DNA from: Streptomyces ambofaciens ATCC 23877
Lineage (GTDB): Bacteria > Actinomycetota > Actinomycetes > Streptomycetales > Streptomycetaceae
Reading direction: 5' to 3'
Assembly (NCBI RefSeq): GCF_001267885.1
Contig: NZ_CP012382.1
Location: 1,408,501-1,472,500, forward strand
Length of the DNA stretch: 64,000 nucleotides
Below are positions 41,395-52,396 of this stretch, piece by piece. The translations under genes and the position numbers were made by a program. Within the stretch, counting starts at the first letter, position 1, and each line of letters opens with the position of its first letter. Under the pieces are notes generated by a model. It saw nothing but the letters and a program-made list of their open reading frames with translations, searched no databases and was not told the origin of the DNA.

Positions 41395-41949
41395 GGAAGC
41401 GTCCCTTCTCGGAGCGGTGTTGCGAAGATCCGGCCGCCGGTGGCCGGTCAGGGGGGATGATGCCCCGCCGAAGCGATCGATAACGTCCCCGCAGGGGCCC
41501 GGTACCCGCTAGGCTGTGCCGATGTGACCGGTGGCACATTCACGAGGCATGGCACATGGAGCAGTTTCCAGGTCCGTGAACTCGTGAAAAATGCCGATGA
41601 CAATTGGCCGACCGCTCGGTGAGCATTTCCCGAGGTCAGCGTCGCACACCCGGTACAAAATCCGGAGGATTCCCGCATATCGGCGGCCGAATTCAACCTT
41701 GTACGTGTTGCCGGAATCGGCTAGCCGAAACACAGTCTGAACACATGTCGTATAAACTCCGCGGACGAGGCAGAAGACCGGCGCCAACGGTCGATGGATC
41801 CTGCCGTCGAGTCTGACGTTCGGCAGCCCTCACCCACTTCTCGGTTTTCCGGACGCCGGCCCCTGCCTCCCAGCCCTCGTGAGCCGACAGCGTCGTCCGC
41901 CCCGCTCCGCCCTCGTGCCACCGTGCCTTCGAATGAGAGGCGACCCATC
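41395..41949. other. Long intergenic region with a low-GC stretch
   Basis: I see no credible gene in these 555 bases between the divergent GCS2-like and 194-residue protein genes. From about 41510 to 41790 the GC content falls well below the surroundings, with runs such as GTGAAAAATG and TATAAA (41751-41756). It probably carries the promoters of both genes, perhaps with more than one start. Short open frames here (for example 41509-41787 on the minus strand) lack ribosome sites and codon bias. Confidence 0.6.
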
Positions 41950-42534
41950 ATGCCCCTGCATGTCTTCCCGGCCCCCGCGCCCGCCCTGCGCTCCGTTCTC
42001 ACCGCCCTCTCCTCTCCCACTGCGGTCCGCGAGGCCCGAACTCCCTCCCTGCTCGGCGCCCAGGGCCCCGTCACTCCCGAACTGCCGCTGCCCGTCCACG
42101 TCCTGGACCACATCACGGCGGAGGGCGTGGCGGTGACGCGGCTGACCGGGTGGCGGTTCCTCATCCGCTGCGGCGACCGTGCGGTGGCGGCGGCGGAGAC
42201 CATGCTGACCCCCGACGGCTGGGCGTTCTCGCACTTCTTCGAGGGTCCCTACGTCGCCTCGACGGAGCTCGCGCTGCGCCAGGCCGAGTCGGTGCCCCAG
42301 TCCCACCAGCCGCGCCTGCTGTCGGTCCCGGGGCTGTACATGCTCACGCTCTGGCTGCACGGCGACCGCACCGCGGACGCCGCCGCCGGACACCCCGCGG
42401 CCACCGACCTGCTGGTGCCGCTGGCGCCGGCGCCGCCCGGCATCGCGGCCCATCGCCCGCACCGGGTCGCCGAGCTGCTGCCGGTCCTCACGCACCGGGT
42501 GACGCCGACCCGGCTGCTGCGCTCCCCCGCCTGA
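41950..42534 (+). CDS. Hypothetical protein, 194 aa
   Basis: A 194-residue soluble protein with no family I can name. It starts MPLHVFPAPAPALRSVLTAL and contains LTGWRFLIRCGDRAVAAAET, GWAFSHFFEGPYVASTELAL and LLSVPGLYMLTLWLHGDRTA, giving an alpha/beta impression. The ATG at 41950 has GAGAGG upstream. It may be a Streptomyces-specific protein; the low-GC promoter region before it suggests active regulation. Confidence 0.7.
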   Translation: MPLHVFPAPAPALRSVLTALSSPTAVREARTPSLLGAQGPVTPELPLPVHVLDHITAEGVAVTRLTGWRFLIRCGDRAVAAAETMLTPDGWAFSHFFEGPYVASTELALRQAESVPQSHQPRLLSVPGLYMLTLWLHGDRTADAAAGHPAATDLLVPLAPAPPGIAAHRPHRVAELLPVLTHRVTPTRLLRSPA

Positions 42535-42806
42535 CCCACCCCTCGCACACCCGCGCGGACTAGCCCCATCCGGCCATGCCGAACCACCCGAAGTGACAGT
42601 GCGGTGGGGATGAACCGTCCGCGCGGGTGATGCGTCATCAACCTGTGAGAAGCGGTGCAGCGAAATCCCTGCGGATCGAGGCCCGTAGGGCAACACTGGG
42701 TTCGGACCGACTTGGACAACGGGGGGCGGCCATGAACGACGCTTCACGCCGCGGGACAGACAAGACAGCACACTCACCCGACATCACAGACCGAGAGACC
42801 CCACTC

Positions 42807-43010
42807 ATGTGTCAGCACCAGCCACCGTGCCCCTCAGCCGACTCCGCCGACCGGGAATCCGCGCGCCTCGCGGCGCATCACCCGGAGCAGGGTTGGAGCC
42901 TGCTGTGCAACGGCGTCGTCCTGTTCGAGGACACCGGTGAGCTCCTGCCGGACGGCCAGGTCATCGCTCCGCACCGCCCTGTCGGCGCGGGCCTGATGAC
43001 CGCCGCCTGA
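42807..43010 (+). CDS. DUF5999 small protein
   Basis: A 67-residue protein matching DUF5999, a small Streptomyces family: MCQHQPPCPSADSADRESAR, then EQGWSLLCNGVVLFEDTGEL, then LPDGQVIAPHRP. Three Cys and several His suggest metal or redox chemistry, but no function is known. The ATG at 42807 fits the family start with GAGAGA upstream; an in-frame ATG at 42732 behind GGGGGGCGG could give a 25-residue extension. Two hairpins follow the stop. Confidence 0.85.
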   Translation: MCQHQPPCPSADSADRESARLAAHHPEQGWSLLCNGVVLFEDTGELLPDGQVIAPHRPVGAGLMTAA

Positions 43011-43016
43011 GCAACG

Positions 43017-43085
43017 GCCGGGCGGCACTGCTCCGCCCGGCGCACCCCAGGGGCCGGCCCGCAGACCCGTCTGCGAACCGGCCCC
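43017..43085 (+). terminator. Two tandem hairpins after the DUF5999 gene
   Basis: GCCGGGCGG, loop CACTGCT, CCGCCCGGC (43017-43041) is followed by a longer stem built from GGGGCCGG, CGCAGA, loop CCCG, TCTGCG and CCGGCCCC (43050-43085). Together they probably make an efficient terminator. Confidence 0.75.
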
Positions 43086-43289
43086 CACGCGTGTCCGGGG
43101 CCGGTCACTCCCCGTGGTGCCCCGTGTCGTCTCGGTCGGCCCAGCCCTTCGTGGTGAGCCGGCGCACCCATACGGCGCGGCCCGCGCGCGCTTGACGCAT
43201 CCCTTACGGCCCGACACCCGGGCATCCCGCACGGCCCGGCGGCCGCCCCTGCGTCCACCGTCGCCTCGGGGCGGCCTATCGTGACCGGC

Positions 43290-43685
43290 ATGCAGTCCTA
43301 CACGATCGGCCAGGCGGCGCGGCTGCTCGGCGTCAGCCCCGACACCGCCCGACGCTGGGCCGACGCGGGCCGGATCACCACCCACCGCGACGAAGCCGGC
43401 CGGCGCCTCGTCGACGGACGGGACCTGGCCGCGTTCTCGGTGGACCTCGCCCGCTCGGACGGCACCGGCGACGAGACCCCGTACACCTCGGTCCGCAACG
43501 CCTTTCCCGGCATCGTCACCGCGATCAAGCTCGGGGACGTGGCCGCCCAGGTCGAGATCCAGGCGGGCCCGCACCGGCTCGTCTCCCTGCTGACCCGGGA
43601 GGCGGTGGAGGAACTCGGTCTGGAGGTGGGCATGGAGGCCACGGCCCGCGTGAAGTCGACGAACGTCCATGTCGACAGGGCCTGA
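43290..43685 (+). CDS. HTH-Mop molybdate-responsive regulator
   Basis: A 131-residue fusion. Residues 1-55 are an excisionase/MerR-like helix-turn-helix (TIGQAARLLGVSPDTARRWA, then GRRLVDGRDLAAF), and residues 67-131 are a Mop/TOBE molybdate-binding domain (VRNAFPGIVTAIKLGDVAAQ, ending ARVKSTNVHV). This layout suits a small molybdate sensor that controls modABC, which starts 210 bp downstream on the same strand behind an inverted repeat. The ATG at 43290 is preferred to a GTG at 43281. Confidence 0.88.
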   Translation: MQSYTIGQAARLLGVSPDTARRWADAGRITTHRDEAGRRLVDGRDLAAFSVDLARSDGTGDETPYTSVRNAFPGIVTAIKLGDVAAQVEIQAGPHRLVSLLTREAVEELGLEVGMEATARVKSTNVHVDRA

Positions 43686-43781
43686 CGCGCCACCCGGCCC
43701 CGGCCCCGGCCCGGCAGGGTCGTAGCAACGCACATGCGAGGGGTTTCCCCTCACCGCCTCGCTCATGCGATACGACAGGAG

Positions 43782-43811
43782 ACTTCCGCCTCGCAGATGC
43801 GGAAGTATGAT
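43782..43811 (+). promoter_or_regulatory. modA promoter overlapped by an inverted repeat
   Basis: ACTTCCGC (43782-43789) and GCGGAAGT (43799-43806) form a perfect 8-bp inverted repeat with a 9-nt centre. The -10-like hexamer TATGAT (43806-43811) abuts the right arm, and the left arm falls where a -35 would lie, so a bound protein would block polymerase. It lies 85 bp upstream of the modA start and is the likely operator of the HTH-Mop protein. Confidence 0.6.
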
Positions 43812-43895
43812 CGGTGCAACGAGGAGCCCGACACGGCCCGGCACCCGGCCCCGCCCCGTCGTACTCCTGCCTCAGCGGACAGAGGGAGTGGCCCC

Positions 43896-44735
43896 GTGAA
43901 GACCCGTTCCGTGCCCAGGAACCGCCGTGTCCGCCGGACCCTGCGGGCGAGCGGCGCGGGGGCCGCCGTGCTGCTGGCGCTGGGCGCCTGCTCGTCGTCC
44001 TCCGGCTCGGACCCGGCCTCGGACTCGGCCGGCTCCGCGTCGTCGTCCGGCGCGAAGGTCTCCGGCCAGGTCACCGTCTTCGCCGCCGCCTCGCTCAAGG
44101 AGAGCTTCACGGCGCTCGGCGACAGGTTCGAGAAGCAGCACCCCGGCACCGAGGTCGCCTTCAACTTCGGTGGCAGCGACACCCTCGCCGCCAGCATCAC
44201 CAGCGGCGCCCCGGCGGACGTGTTCGCCTCGGCCAGCCCGAAGACGATGGCCGTCGTCACCGACGCCGGCGCCGCCGCCTCGACCCCGTCCACCTTCGTG
44301 CGCAACGAGCTGGAGATCGCGACCCTGCCGGGGAACCCCGACCGGATCGCCTCCCTGAAGGACCTCACCGCCTCCGGCCTCAAGGTCGTGCTCTGCGACG
44401 AGGCCGTGCCGTGCGGCGCCGCGGCGCGGAAGGCGCTGAAGGCGGGCGGTCTCGAGCTCACGCCGGTCTCGTACGAGCAGGACGTCAAGTCCGCGCTCAC
44501 CAAGATCGAGCTGAAGGAGGCCGACGCCGCCGTCGTCTACAAGACCGATGTGAAGGCGGCCGGTGGCAAGGTGACCGGCGTGCCCTTCCCCGAGGCCGCC
44601 CGGGCCGTCAACGACTACCCGATCGTCCTCCTCGACGACGCTCCCAACTCCGTCGCGGGCAAGGCCTTCATCGAGCTGGTGAAGTCCGCCGAGGGGCAGC
44701 GGGTGTTGACCGGAGCCGGGTTCCGCACGCCGTGA
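43896..44735 (+). CDS. modA: Molybdate-binding lipoprotein ModA
   Basis: A 279-residue periplasmic-binding-type lipoprotein for molybdate/tungstate. The signal peptide ends in the lipobox LGAC (C32). The mature protein has VTVFAAASLKESFTALGDRF, the ModA signature, then FNFGGSDTLAASITSGAPAD with the Ser residues that hold the oxyanion, and DAAVVYKTDVKAAG near the C-terminus. The GTG at 43896 has AGAGGGAG upstream. It overlaps modB by GTGA. Confidence 0.95.
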   Translation: MKTRSVPRNRRVRRTLRASGAGAAVLLALGACSSSSGSDPASDSAGSASSSGAKVSGQVTVFAAASLKESFTALGDRFEKQHPGTEVAFNFGGSDTLAASITSGAPADVFASASPKTMAVVTDAGAAASTPSTFVRNELEIATLPGNPDRIASLKDLTASGLKVVLCDEAVPCGAAARKALKAGGLELTPVSYEQDVKSALTKIELKEADAAVVYKTDVKAAGGKVTGVPFPEAARAVNDYPIVLLDDAPNSVAGKAFIELVKSAEGQRVLTGAGFRTP

Positions 44736-45619
44736 GGAAGCGCACGACCCGGCCCGCCCCGGCCGAGTCCGTCGGGCGCGACGGCGCGGCCTCCGGCACC
44801 GTCGCGGGCGGCCCCGGACGCCCCCGTCGGCACGGACGGACCCGCACGGTACCGGTCCCCCTGCTGCTGCCCGCCCTCGTCGGCCTGGCGTTCCTGCTGC
44901 TGCCCCTGGTCGCCCTGCTGGTGCGGGCGCCGTGGCGCAGCCTGCCCGACCAGCTGACCAGCCCCGAGGTGTGGCAGGCCCTGCGGCTGTCCCTGCTGTG
45001 CGCCACGTCGGCGACCGCGCTGAGCCTGGTCGTCGGCGTGCCGCTGGCCTGGGTGCTGGCCCGCACCGAGTTCCCCGGGCGCGGCCTCGTCCGCGCGCTG
45101 GTGACGCTGCCCCTCGTGCTGCCCCCGGTGGTGGGCGGCGTGGCGCTCCTGCTGGCCTTCGGGCGCAACGGCGTGATCGGGCAGTGGCTGGACGTGTGGT
45201 TCGGCATCACCCTGCCGTTCACGACGACGGGCGTCGTCCTCGCGGAGACCTTCGTGGCCCTGCCGTTCCTGGTCATCAGCGTCGAGGGGACCCTGCGCGC
45301 CGCCGACCCCCGCTACGAGGAGGCCGCCGCGACGCTCGGCGCCTCCCGTTTCACCGCGTTCCGCCGGGTCACGCTGCCGCTGATCGCGCCGGGCATCGCG
45401 GCGGGCGCCGTCCTGGCGTGGGCGCGGGCGCTGGGCGAGTTCGGAGCGACGATCACGTTCGCCGGCAACTTCCCGGGCCGGACCCAGACCATGCCGCTGG
45501 CGGTCTACCTCGCGCTGCAGAACGACCCGGCGGCGGCCATCGCCCTCAGTCTGGTGCTCCTGGCCGTCTCCGTCGCCGTACTCGCCGGTCTCCGGGACCG
45601 CTGGATGAGGACGGCATGA
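44732..45619 (+). CDS. modB: Molybdate ABC transporter permease ModB
   Basis: A 295-residue inner-membrane permease with about six spans and a basic low-complexity N-terminus. The ABC-permease EAA loop reads EEAAATLGASRFTAFRRVTL, and GEFGATITFAGNFPGRTQTM is the ModB/CysT-type signature. The GTG start overlaps the modA stop and its own stop overlaps the modC start (ATGA, 45616-45619), so the three genes are translationally coupled. Confidence 0.95.
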   Translation: MRKRTTRPAPAESVGRDGAASGTVAGGPGRPRRHGRTRTVPVPLLLPALVGLAFLLLPLVALLVRAPWRSLPDQLTSPEVWQALRLSLLCATSATALSLVVGVPLAWVLARTEFPGRGLVRALVTLPLVLPPVVGGVALLLAFGRNGVIGQWLDVWFGITLPFTTTGVVLAETFVALPFLVISVEGTLRAADPRYEEAAATLGASRFTAFRRVTLPLIAPGIAAGAVLAWARALGEFGATITFAGNFPGRTQTMPLAVYLALQNDPAAAIALSLVLLAVSVAVLAGLRDRWMRTA

Positions 45620-46710
45620 CCGACACCGGGGAACGGGCCACCATGGAACCCACCGGCGGGCAGACGCCCCGCGACGGCCTCGACGCCCGTCTCGTGGTGG
45701 ACCGCGGCACCTTCCGCCTGGACGTCGCCCTCACCGCCGCGCCCGGCGACGTCGTCGCCCTGCTCGGCCCCAACGGCGCCGGGAAGAGCACCGCCCTGCG
45801 CGCCCTCGCCGGCCTGGAACCGCTCACGGACGGCCGTCTGCACCTCGACGGCACCCCGCTCGACCGTACGCCGCCCGAGTCCCGCCCGGTCGGCGTGGTC
45901 TTCCAGGACTACCTGCTCTTCCCGAACCTCTCCGCCCTCGACAACGTCGCCTTCGGGCCGCGCTGCGGGGGCGCGAGCAGGGCGCAGGCGCGGGCGCGGG
46001 CCACCGTGTGGCTGGAGCGCATGGGGCTGGCCGACCAGGCGGACACCAAGCCGCGGCGTCTGTCCGGTGGCCAGGCCCAGCGCGTCGCTCTCGCCCGCGC
46101 CCTGGCCACCAACCCCCGGTTGCTGCTGCTGGACGAGCCTCTCGCGGCGCTGGACGCCCGGACCCGGCTGGAGGTGCGGGCCCAGCTCCGCCGCCATCTG
46201 GCCGAGTTCGAAGCCGTCGCCGTACTGGTCACGCACGACCCGCTGGACGCCATGGTGCTGGCCGACCGGCTGGTCGTCGTCGAGGACGGCAGGGTCGTCC
46301 AGGAAGGCGGCCCCGCGGACATCGCCCGCCGCCCCCGCACGGACTACATCGCCCGGCTCGTCGGCCTGAACCTCTACCGCGGAACCGCCGACGGCCACAC
46401 CGTGCGCTTCGACTCCGGCCCCTCCGTCACCACCACCGAGGACCTCTCCGGCCCGGTCTTCGTGGCGTTCCCGCCCGGCGCCGTGACCCTGTACGGGGAG
46501 CGCCCCACCGGCTCCAGCGCCCGCAATCTGTGGCGTTGCGAGGTCGCCGGCCTGGAGACGCACGGCGACCAGATCCGCGTGGACCTCACCGGGGAACTCC
46601 CGCTCGCCGCGGACCTCACCACGGTCGCCGCGGCCGAGCTGGGCCTCCACCCGGGCGCACCGGTGTGGGCGACGGTCAAGGCGACGCAGACACACGCATA
46701 CCCGGCGTAG
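45616..46710 (+). CDS. modC: Molybdate ABC transporter ATPase ModC
   Basis: A 364-residue ABC ATPase. Walker A is GPNGAGKST (51-59), the ABC signature LSGGQ (149-153), Walker B LLLLDEP (169-175), with VLVTHDPLDA as the H-loop. The C-terminal 100 residues form a TOBE/Mop domain (SARNLWRCEVAGLETHGDQI), which probably allows inhibition by cytoplasmic molybdate. It ends 26 bp before the molbindin gene, which is likely in the same transcript. Confidence 0.95.
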   Translation: MTDTGERATMEPTGGQTPRDGLDARLVVDRGTFRLDVALTAAPGDVVALLGPNGAGKSTALRALAGLEPLTDGRLHLDGTPLDRTPPESRPVGVVFQDYLLFPNLSALDNVAFGPRCGGASRAQARARATVWLERMGLADQADTKPRRLSGGQAQRVALARALATNPRLLLLDEPLAALDARTRLEVRAQLRRHLAEFEAVAVLVTHDPLDAMVLADRLVVVEDGRVVQEGGPADIARRPRTDYIARLVGLNLYRGTADGHTVRFDSGPSVTTTEDLSGPVFVAFPPGAVTLYGERPTGSSARNLWRCEVAGLETHGDQIRVDLTGELPLAADLTTVAAAELGLHPGAPVWATVKATQTHAYPA

Positions 46711-46736
46711 GGCCCTCTCCGGGCTACGTTGCCCCC

Positions 46737-47156
46737 ATGAGCCTGAGCATCCGCAACCAACTCGCCGGCACCGTCACGGCCGTCACCCCGGGCGAGGCCA
46801 TGGCGACGGTCAGGGTCCGCCTCTCCGGCGGCCAGGACCTCACCGCGGCGATCACCCGCGACGCCGCCGACGAGCTCTCCCTCGCCGCCGGCACCGCCGT
46901 CCGCGCCCTGGTGAAGTCCACGGAGATCGCCCTGGCCACCGGCCGCGTCGACGGCCTGTCCATCCGCAACCGGCTGCCCGGGACGGTCACCGCCGTCACC
47001 GCCGGCGAGGCGATGGCCTCGGTCCGGGTCGCCGTCGAGGGCGCCGAACTGACCGCCGCGATCACCAGGGAGGCCGCCGACGACCTGTCGCTGTCCGTCG
47101 GCGCTCCCGTCGTCGCGCTGGTCAAGTCGACCGAGGTGTCGCTGGCCACCACCTGA
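46737..47156 (+). CDS. Tandem-Mop molbindin
   Basis: A 139-residue protein made of two Mop domains, each starting LSIRN(Q/R)L(A/P)GTVTAV and ending (A/V)LVKSTE(I/V). The halves are about 70 percent alike, so they arose by duplication. Molbindins bind and store molybdate in the cytoplasm, buffering supply for cofactor synthesis. It follows modC by 26 bp and is probably its last operon gene. The ATG at 46737 lacks a strong ribosome site. Confidence 0.92.
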   Translation: MSLSIRNQLAGTVTAVTPGEAMATVRVRLSGGQDLTAAITRDAADELSLAAGTAVRALVKSTEIALATGRVDGLSIRNRLPGTVTAVTAGEAMASVRVAVEGAELTAAITREAADDLSLSVGAPVVALVKSTEVSLATT

Positions 47157-47163
47157 CACGACG

Positions 47164-47207
47164 GGAGGCCCCGCCCAGCCCCCCTCGCGGGGCCGGACGG
47201 GGCCTCC
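47164..47207. terminator. Hairpin between the mod operon and gcvP
   Basis: GGAGGCCCCG (47164-47173) and CGGGGCCTCC (47198-47207) form a 10-bp stem that extends with one bulge, between the convergent molbindin and gcvP stops. It is a likely bidirectional terminator. Confidence 0.75.
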
Positions 47208-47217
47208 CCGTCACGGC

Positions 47218-50103
<2,886 letters not shown>

Positions 50104-50177
50104 TGCGGAGGCCTCCTGGTCTGACGACCTTCGAGGGGCACCACGGCACGGGTACCCGGACGGCCTCCCCCTCTGTC

Positions 50178-50368
50178 ATCTCGACCTGAGAGCTTCACCG
50201 GGGCGGCCCGAAGGCTCCACCCGGCTTTCACCGTCGGTGAGAGCGGACGCCGTCGACACCCGCTCTGCTTTCCAGAGTGACCTCGTCCATGCGGTACGTG
50301 AGCCTGAGAGATTCCGGGGAGGATTTGCTCCTTCGGCGCCTCCGGAGGTGTCCGGAGGACTCTCCCGC
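50178..50368 (-). ncRNA. Tandem glycine riboswitch in the gcvP leader
   Basis: Read leftward, aptamer 1 (about 50368-50297) has GCGGGAGAGTCC, the central CGCCGAAGGAGCAA and GGAATCTCTCAGGC. Aptamer 2 (about 50286-50178) has GGTCACTCTGGAAAGCAGAG, CACCGACGGTGAAAGCCGG, the GGAGCCTTCGGGCCGCCC arm and GAAGCTCTCAGGTCG. The two CTCTCAGG ends and GAAGGAGCAA/GGTGAAA loops are hallmarks of the glycine class. It ends about 75 bases before the gcvP start. Confidence 0.93.
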
Positions 50369-50515
50369 ACGGGGTCAGCAGCCGTTTGCCAGCGTACCAG
50401 CGCGCTCGCCGCACGGACCTTCGAGTGGCCGACCCGCCGTATGTGCTCTTTTGTAGTACTTACGGATGATTCGGCGGCTGGTGTGCGACCCCAGTGCGAC
50501 CAAGTGGAGGGCCCC

Positions 50516-50893
50516 GTGCGTACTGACATCGACCCCCGGAACCTGATCGGCCGCAAGGCGTTCGACCGCAACGGCACCCGGATCGGCACCGTCGACGAGG
50601 TCTACCTCGACGACGCGACCGGCGCCCCGGAGTGGGCGGCCATACGCACCGGCCTGTTCAGCAGGGACGCCTTCGTGCCCCTGGAGCCGAGCGAACTGGT
50701 CGAGGGCGCGCTGCGGGTGCCCTTCGAACGGACGCTGATCAAGGAGGCTCCCGACTTCGGTGTCGGCCGCCACCTCTCGCCGGAGCAGGAACTGCAGCTC
50801 TACCACCACTACGGACTCGACGTGGCCGCGCCCGCCCCGCTCCCCGACCGCGACTTCGGCAAGCTGGCCGGTCAGGGCAAGGAAGAGAGCTGA
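50516..50893 (+). CDS. PRC-barrel domain protein
   Basis: A 125-residue protein with one PRC-barrel domain (about 5-85): DPRNLIGRKAFDRNGTRIGT, EVYLDDATGAPEWAAIRTGL, then VPLEPSELVEGALRVPFERT. The tail has LSPEQELQLYHHYGLD, a common ending in actinobacterial relatives. PRC barrels mediate protein or RNA interactions; the role here is unknown. The GTG at 50516 has GGAGG at good spacing. It is divergent from gcvP and convergent with dinB. Confidence 0.88.
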   Translation: MRTDIDPRNLIGRKAFDRNGTRIGTVDEVYLDDATGAPEWAAIRTGLFSRDAFVPLEPSELVEGALRVPFERTLIKEAPDFGVGRHLSPEQELQLYHHYGLDVAAPAPLPDRDFGKLAGQGKEES

Positions 50894-50914
50894 CGATCCC
50901 GCCCCCGGGACCCG

Positions 50915-52351
50915 TCACCAACCGGGAGCCGGACGCTCGTACCCCGACGCACCGGCGCCCGCCTCCGTCTCCGGGCCCGACTCGGCGGGGGCGGCCCCCG
51001 CGTCCCCGGGTCCTCGCGGCACGGCCGGAACCAGCGGCAGCGGATCCGCCGGCGTCAGATCCGGATCGTCCACCGGGAAGGTCCGTACCCGTCCGACCTG
51101 CGAGTACGGCGTTTCGAACCGCACGGTGACCCGCCCCAGTCCGCTGCCCTGCACCCACCCGTGCCCGTACTCCCTGTGCCGCACGTCGTGCCCCGGCGGC
51201 CACCGTCGCTCGGTGGGCGCCGGCGCGTGTCTCTCCTCGGCGGGCTCGGGCTCCTCGGCGAGTTCGCCGGAGCGGTCCCCGGCCGCCTGCGCGAACAGGT
51301 CCTCCTGCGTGTAGTCGGCCAGCCCGCTGACGCCGACCCCCAGCAGCCGTACACCGCCCGTGGTGTCCACCGAGTCCAGCAGCCGGGCCGCCGCCTCGCG
51401 CACCACCGCCGGATCGTCCGTGGGCCCGCGCAGGGTCTCGGACCGCGTCAGCGTGGAGAAGTCGAACCTGCGCACCTTGAGCACGATCGTCCGCCCGGAG
51501 AGCCCCGACCCGCGAAGCCGCCGCACACACCGCTCCGCCAGCCGTCCCACCTCCACACCGACCCGCACCCGGTCGTGGATGTCCACGTCGTAGGTGTCCT
51601 CGACCGACACCGACTTCGTCTCCCGCTCCGACACCACCGGCCGGTCGTCGCGGGCCAGGGCCATGGCGTACAGAGCGTGCCCGTGCGCCTTGCCCAGCAG
51701 CCGTACGAGCTCGTCCTCACCCGCCTCCGCCAGCTCGCCGACCGTGGTGATCCCGGCGCGCCGCAGGTGGTCGCCGGTCGCCGGCCCCACCCCGGGCAGC
51801 GTGCGCACGGACATCGGCTCCAGCATGGCCCGCTCCGTGCCCGGCCGGATCAGGACCAGGCCGTCCGGCTTGGCCTCCTCCGAGGCGATCTTGGCCAGCA
51901 TCTTGGAAGCCGCGAGTCCCACCGATCCGGTGAGGCCGGTGAAGGCGCGGATGTCCGTGCGCAGCCGCGCACCGGCCAGCCGCGCCGACGCCGCGTCCCA
52001 GGCCGCCCCACCGGCCTCCAGGTCCACGAACGCCTCGTCCAGGCTCAGCGGCTCCACGAGGGGCGACAGCGCCCGCAGCAGCCGCATCACCTGCTCGCTG
52101 ATCGACCGGTAGAGCTCGAAGCGCGGCACGAGGTACGCGGCGTGGGGCGCCAGCCGCCGGGCCTGGCCCATGGGCATCGCCGAGTGCACGCCGAAGACCC
52201 GCGCCTCGTACGAGCAGGTGGCGACCACCCCGCGCGGCCCCAGACCGCCCACGACCACGGCCTTCCCGCGCAGGCTCGGCTTGGACGCCTGCTCCACCGA
52301 GGCGAAGAAGGCGTCCATGTCGAGATGCAGGATCGTGGGCGCGGTTCTCAC
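50915..52351 (-). CDS. dinB: DNA polymerase IV (Y family)
   Basis: A 478-residue translesion polymerase. HLDMDAFFASVEQ (9-21) holds the first catalytic Asp, PLSLDEAFVDLE near 101-112 the DE pair, and GLAASKMLAKIASEEAKPDG and LPGVGPATGDHLRRAGI follow. The little-finger domain is followed by the clamp-binding motif TQEDLF near 349. About 110 further residues form a Pro/Glu-rich tail around a conserved REYGHGWVQGSGLGRVTVRF segment, typical of actinobacterial DinB. The start is a GTG with GGAGG one base away, so its exact position is uncertain. Confidence 0.94.
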   Translation of the reverse strand: MRTAPTILHLDMDAFFASVEQASKPSLRGKAVVVGGLGPRGVVATCSYEARVFGVHSAMPMGQARRLAPHAAYLVPRFELYRSISEQVMRLLRALSPLVEPLSLDEAFVDLEAGGAAWDAASARLAGARLRTDIRAFTGLTGSVGLAASKMLAKIASEEAKPDGLVLIRPGTERAMLEPMSVRTLPGVGPATGDHLRRAGITTVGELAEAGEDELVRLLGKAHGHALYAMALARDDRPVVSERETKSVSVEDTYDVDIHDRVRVGVEVGRLAERCVRRLRGSGLSGRTIVLKVRRFDFSTLTRSETLRGPTDDPAVVREAAARLLDSVDTTGGVRLLGVGVSGLADYTQEDLFAQAAGDRSGELAEEPEPAEERHAPAPTERRWPPGHDVRHREYGHGWVQGSGLGRVTVRFETPYSQVGRVRTFPVDDPDLTPADPLPLVPAVPRGPGDAGAAPAESGPETEAGAGASGYERPAPGW

Positions 52352-52396
52352 CCCTCCGATGCTGCCCTACGCCACTGACAACGCCGCGGGCGGTGT

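Noticed and set aside
41509..41787. 92-residue minus-strand frame in the low-GC region
   Set aside because: No ribosome site, no codon bias and no recognisable motif.
41743..41816. Short + strand peptide beginning MSYKLRGRGRR
   Set aside because: No ribosome site ahead of it and only 24 codons; treated as chance.
41395..41949. Low-GC stretch considered as a horizontally acquired island
   Set aside because: It is only about 300 bp, holds no mobility gene and lies between two divergent genes, as expected for a promoter region.
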